Shown: one piece after another, positions 61,687 to 64,000 of the stretch
Layout: each line of letters starts with the position of its first letter
Numbering within the stretch: the stretch's first letter is position 1
The notes under the pieces: generated by a model
Database searches by the model: none
What the model was told of the DNA's origin: nothing
The model's input: only the letters and a program-made list of their open reading frames with translations
Translations under genes and position numbers: made by a program
NCBI GenBank assembly: GCA_003674045.1
Contig: PENC01000007.1
Location: forward strand, 124,001 to 188,000
Source: Streptomyces griseocarneus
Lineage (GTDB): Bacteria; Actinomycetota; Actinomycetes; Streptomycetales; Streptomycetaceae
DNA length: 64,000 nt
Direction of reading: 5' to 3'

Positions 61687-63210
61687 ATGACCACGAACGC
61701 AAGTGACCGGCCGGTGACGCGCATCGGCATCGTCGGCGGCGGCGCGGCAGCCGTCTGCCTGCTCGACCGGCTGTCCCTGACCCAGGGGCTCGGCCCCGGC
61801 TCCGTCACCGTCTTCGAGCCGACGGACAACCTCTGGCGCGGCCGCGCCTACCAGCGCGACGTCGACACGGTGCTGGTCAACATCATCCCCTCGGAGATGT
61901 CCGCCCGCATGGACGACCCGGAGGCCTTCCTGCGCTGGCTCGGCGAGTCCGGGCTGCCGTACGCGGCCGGTGACTACGCGGCCGACGGGCACTTCCCGCC
62001 CCGCCACGTCTTCGGCAGCTATCTGGAGCACACGGCGGAGCGCGCCACCGCCGAACTCGCCGCCGTCGGATGGCCGGTGCGGGTCGTCAAGGACGCCGTC
62101 GTCGAGGCCCGGCAGCAGAAGTCCGGCGAGGTCGTCCTGACCACCCGCGACGGCCGCGCCGAGACCTTCGACTACGTCATCTGCTCGGTCGGCGCCGGCA
62201 TCCCGGCCGACCACTACGACCTGGCGGGGAGCCCCGGCTTCCACGCGGACCCGTACCCGCTGGCCCGTACCCTCCCGGCCGTCGCGGAGACCGCGGACGT
62301 CACCGTGCTCGGCACCGGCCTCGCCGCCGTCGACGTGGTGGTCTCGCTCGCCGCGCGCGGCCACCGCGGCCGGATCACCATGGCCTCCCGCAACGGCGCC
62401 CTCCCCGCCGTGCGCCAGCGGCCGATCCACCCCGAGCTCAAGCACTTCACGCCCCCCGCGCTGCGGGCCCTGGCGGCGCGCGGCGCGGACGGCCTGATCG
62501 ATCTCGACGCCCTGCTGGAGCTGCTCACCCGGGAACTGGCCGAACACGGCGCGGGTCCGTCGGGCGTGCTCACCGAGCTCTTCGCCATCGACGAGGAGGC
62601 GCCGCTGGACCGGCTCCGCCGCCAGTACGCCGACATCGACTCCACGGACGTGGGCGTACGCGTCATGCAGCACGCCGTCCCGGAGAGCGGTCCGGACGCC
62701 TGGACCCGGCTGCGCCCGGAGGGCCAGGAGTTCATCCGGGACCACCACTACCGGGCGATCATGAGCCTGTGCTGCCCGATGCCGCCCGCCAACGCGCGGA
62801 CGCTGCTGCGGCTGGTCGCGGAGGGGCAGTTGCGGGTGACCGGCGGGCTGTGGAACGTCAAGCCGCTCGCCACGGACGGTTTCCACGTCGCCTTCGGTGA
62901 CGAGCACTACGAGACCGACGTGGTGATCAACGCGGTCAGCGCGCCCTCCCACCGGGTGCCGGCCCCGGCCCACCCCTTCGTCGAGTCGATCGTCGAGGAC
63001 GAGGCGGCGGAGTACCACCCGTCCGGCGGGCTGCACATCGAGCCCTCCACCAGCCGGATAACGGGGAACGGGCGGGTGCACCGGCGGATGCACGCCATCG
63101 GGGACCTGTCGGCGGGGACGTTGTTCTTCACGTCCGGCATGCCGTCCGTTGTCGAGCGGGCGGACGACATCGTCCGGGCCATCGTGGCGGACGTCGAGGC
63201 CGGTTCGTAA
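61687..63210 (+). CDS. FAD/NAD(P)-binding protein
   Basis: A 507-residue flavoprotein of the FAD-NAD(P)-binding (YdhS-like) family: dinucleotide motif IGIVGGGAAAVCLLDRL at about residues 12-28, a NIIPSEMSARM block near residue 60, a central VTVLGTGLAAVDVVVSLA NAD motif near residue 205, and FRGQE-type HHYRAIMSLCCPMPP near residue 355. ATG 61687 lies 6 bases after GAAGG, while ATG 61681 has no spacing, so 61687 is preferred. Probable monooxygenase or oxidoreductase; substrate unknown. End of the aldolase operon. Confidence 0.85.
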   Translation: MTTNASDRPVTRIGIVGGGAAAVCLLDRLSLTQGLGPGSVTVFEPTDNLWRGRAYQRDVDTVLVNIIPSEMSARMDDPEAFLRWLGESGLPYAAGDYAADGHFPPRHVFGSYLEHTAERATAELAAVGWPVRVVKDAVVEARQQKSGEVVLTTRDGRAETFDYVICSVGAGIPADHYDLAGSPGFHADPYPLARTLPAVAETADVTVLGTGLAAVDVVVSLAARGHRGRITMASRNGALPAVRQRPIHPELKHFTPPALRALAARGADGLIDLDALLELLTRELAEHGAGPSGVLTELFAIDEEAPLDRLRRQYADIDSTDVGVRVMQHAVPESGPDAWTRLRPEGQEFIRDHHYRAIMSLCCPMPPANARTLLRLVAEGQLRVTGGLWNVKPLATDGFHVAFGDEHYETDVVINAVSAPSHRVPAPAHPFVESIVEDEAAEYHPSGGLHIEPSTSRITGNGRVHRRMHAIGDLSAGTLFFTSGMPSVVERADDIVRAIVADVEAGS

Positions 63211-63212
63211 GT

Positions 63213-63266
63213 GCCGGCCGGTGGGGGCTTGTCGCGCAGTTCCCCGCGCCCCTGAAGGGGCACGTC
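63213..63266 (-). repeat. Short intergenic palindrome unit before the tyrosinase genes
   Basis: Core GTCGCGCAGTTCCCCGCGCC and a CCCCTGAAGGGG hairpin between the FAD gene and melC1. It probably ends the upstream transcript, with the melC promoter in the following 60 bases. No -35/-10 pair is clear. Confidence 0.75.
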
Positions 63267-63326
63267 GGTACCGCACTTCCAGAAGTCACACCACACCAAA
63301 ACCAAAGATTACGGGGGAAAACGAGC

Positions 63327-63782
63327 ATGACCGCGGTCACCCGCAGAAATGTGCTCAGGGCGGCGTTCACCGCCGCTGTCGTCACCGGGACGGGCGCCGC
63401 TCTCGCGCCCATCGTGCTGGCCGACACCACGGACGGCGGTGCCACCGACGCCGCCGGGGACGGGCATCCGGCCGGGCACTTCGACGAGATCTACCGGGGC
63501 CGTCGCATCCAGGGCGGGCCCGTGGACGGTACGCAGCACGGCGGTCACAGTGCCCAGCCCGCCGCCTACCGTGCCGCCGCGGCGCCCGCCGCGCCCTCCG
63601 GGCCGGGCATCCAAGTGTCCATCGACGGGCGCCAGTTGCATGTCATGCGCCGTGCCGACGGGTCCTATCTGAGCCTGGTCAACCACTACGAGTCCTTCCC
63701 CACGCCGCTGGCCGTGGCCCGCGCCGCCGTCGACACGATCGGCACCGCGCAGCTGTCGACGGCTTCCCTGCACCACCACTGA
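63327..63782 (+). CDS. melC1: Tyrosinase copper chaperone / cofactor MelC1
   Basis: A 151-residue exported protein: twin-arginine signal (TRRNVLRAAFTAAVVTGTGA), then the caddie domain. FDEIYRGRRIQG near residue 52, a His-rich GTQHGGHSAQ stretch, and ISIDGRQLHVMRRADGSYLS and LVNHYESFPTPLAVARAAVD, match MelC1. It loads Cu into tyrosinase and carries it out through the Tat pathway. ATG 63327. A His-triple C-terminus (LHHH) is notable. The melC2 gene follows by 25 bases. Confidence 0.92.
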   Translation: MTAVTRRNVLRAAFTAAVVTGTGAALAPIVLADTTDGGATDAAGDGHPAGHFDEIYRGRRIQGGPVDGTQHGGHSAQPAAYRAAAAPAAPSGPGIQVSIDGRQLHVMRRADGSYLSLVNHYESFPTPLAVARAAVDTIGTAQLSTASLHHH

Positions 63783-63807
63783 CCAGGCAAGGACAAGGCG
63801 AACACCG

Positions 63808-64000
63808 GTGTACACACGCAAGAATCAGAAGAACCTCAGCGGCGCCGAGAAGAAGAAGTTCGTGAACGCCGTCCTCGCGGTCAAGCGCAAGGGCGTCTAC
63901 GACGAGTTCGTCCGGTTGCACGGCAAGTACTTCATCTCCGACGGCGAGGCCGGGCTGCGGGTCGGCCACATGTCCCCCTCCTTCTTCCCCTGGCACCGCC
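63808..64000 (+). CDS. melC2: Tyrosinase MelC2, N-terminal part (cut by window end)
   Basis: The first 64 residues are present: YTRKNQKNLSGAEKKKFVNA and then LHGKYFISDGEAGLRVGHMS-PSFFPWHR. The three CuA histidines of type-3 copper tyrosinases map to LHGKYF, VGHMSP and FPWHR. Tyrosinase oxidises tyrosine to DOPAquinone, the route to melanin. The start GTG 63808 follows AAGG with a 10-base spacing. The CuB half is beyond the window. Confidence 0.9.
   Translation, partial: MYTRKNQKNLSGAEKKKFVNAVLAVKRKGVYDEFVRLHGKYFISDGEAGLRVGHMSPSFFPWHR

Noticed and set aside
63327..64000. A melanin or phenazine-type biosynthetic gene cluster
   Set aside because: Only the melC1-melC2 pair is visible, which is a common standalone unit in Streptomyces; no other pigment biosynthesis gene lies in the window.

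Overview
The window comes from a high-GC actinobacterium, almost certainly a Streptomyces. GC is very high, with GC-ending codons and frequent GTG starts. The gene blocks match the conserved Streptomyces core: rsmI-tatD-rpfB-ksgA-ispE, galT-galE-galK beside a Na+ symporter, ppc-desaturase-TetR, tRNA-Gln-glmU-prs-rplY-pth, and a melC1-melC2 tyrosinase pair. I saw no phage, transposase, CRISPR array, rRNA or plasmid gene.

Layout. 1-8042: end of a probable penicillin-binding protein, an EamA transporter, a cupin, then a plus-strand housekeeping run (rsmI, a zinc-ribbon protein, tatD, rpfB, ksgA, ispE). 8050-12939: an accessory stretch with an SDR protein, HigBA-like and VapBC-like toxin-antitoxin pairs, a GNAT acetyltransferase, a secreted six-repeat lectin-like propeller, a solo RelE-like toxin and a 56-aa repeat protein. 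13115-20246: a large FtsX-type permease, an ABC-F ATPase flanked by inverted copies of a ~300-bp intergenic repeat, and a membrane-anchored PQQ-like propeller. 20626-29183: two LuxR-type response regulators bracketing the galactose uptake and Leloir genes, then a MarR regulator facing a methyltransferase across a perfect palindrome. 29523-38180: ppc, desaturase and TetR, then pth, rplY, prs, glmU and tRNA-Gln.

38377-45801: an apparently orphan histidine kinase, then a divergent locus built from polymorphic-toxin and immunity domains. The minus arm is a YwqJ-like deaminase plus a SUKH-3 protein. The plus arm is a WHH-nuclease/SMI1-KNR4 fusion plus an 809-aa protein with a deaminase-like module, a proline-rich linker and a SUKH-4-like end. 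A coiled-coil protein follows. This is the most interesting locus here.

46087-53753: a secreted lytic transglycosylase with Ig-like repeats, a MacB-type ABC transporter with a strong terminator, a DUF1697 protein, a methyltransferase and an unknown protein. 53944-58570: HTH regulators, small membrane proteins and an XRE/DUF397/DUF397 set beside a two-gene operon ending in a DUF6247-like protein. 58670-64000: a DUF4097 lipoprotein, an aldolase/membrane protein/FAD-NAD(P) operon, and melC1-melC2 with melC2 cut by the window edge.

Short and long GC-rich palindromic repeats recur at gene ends throughout. All assignments come from reading the sequence and recognising motifs; no database search was run.
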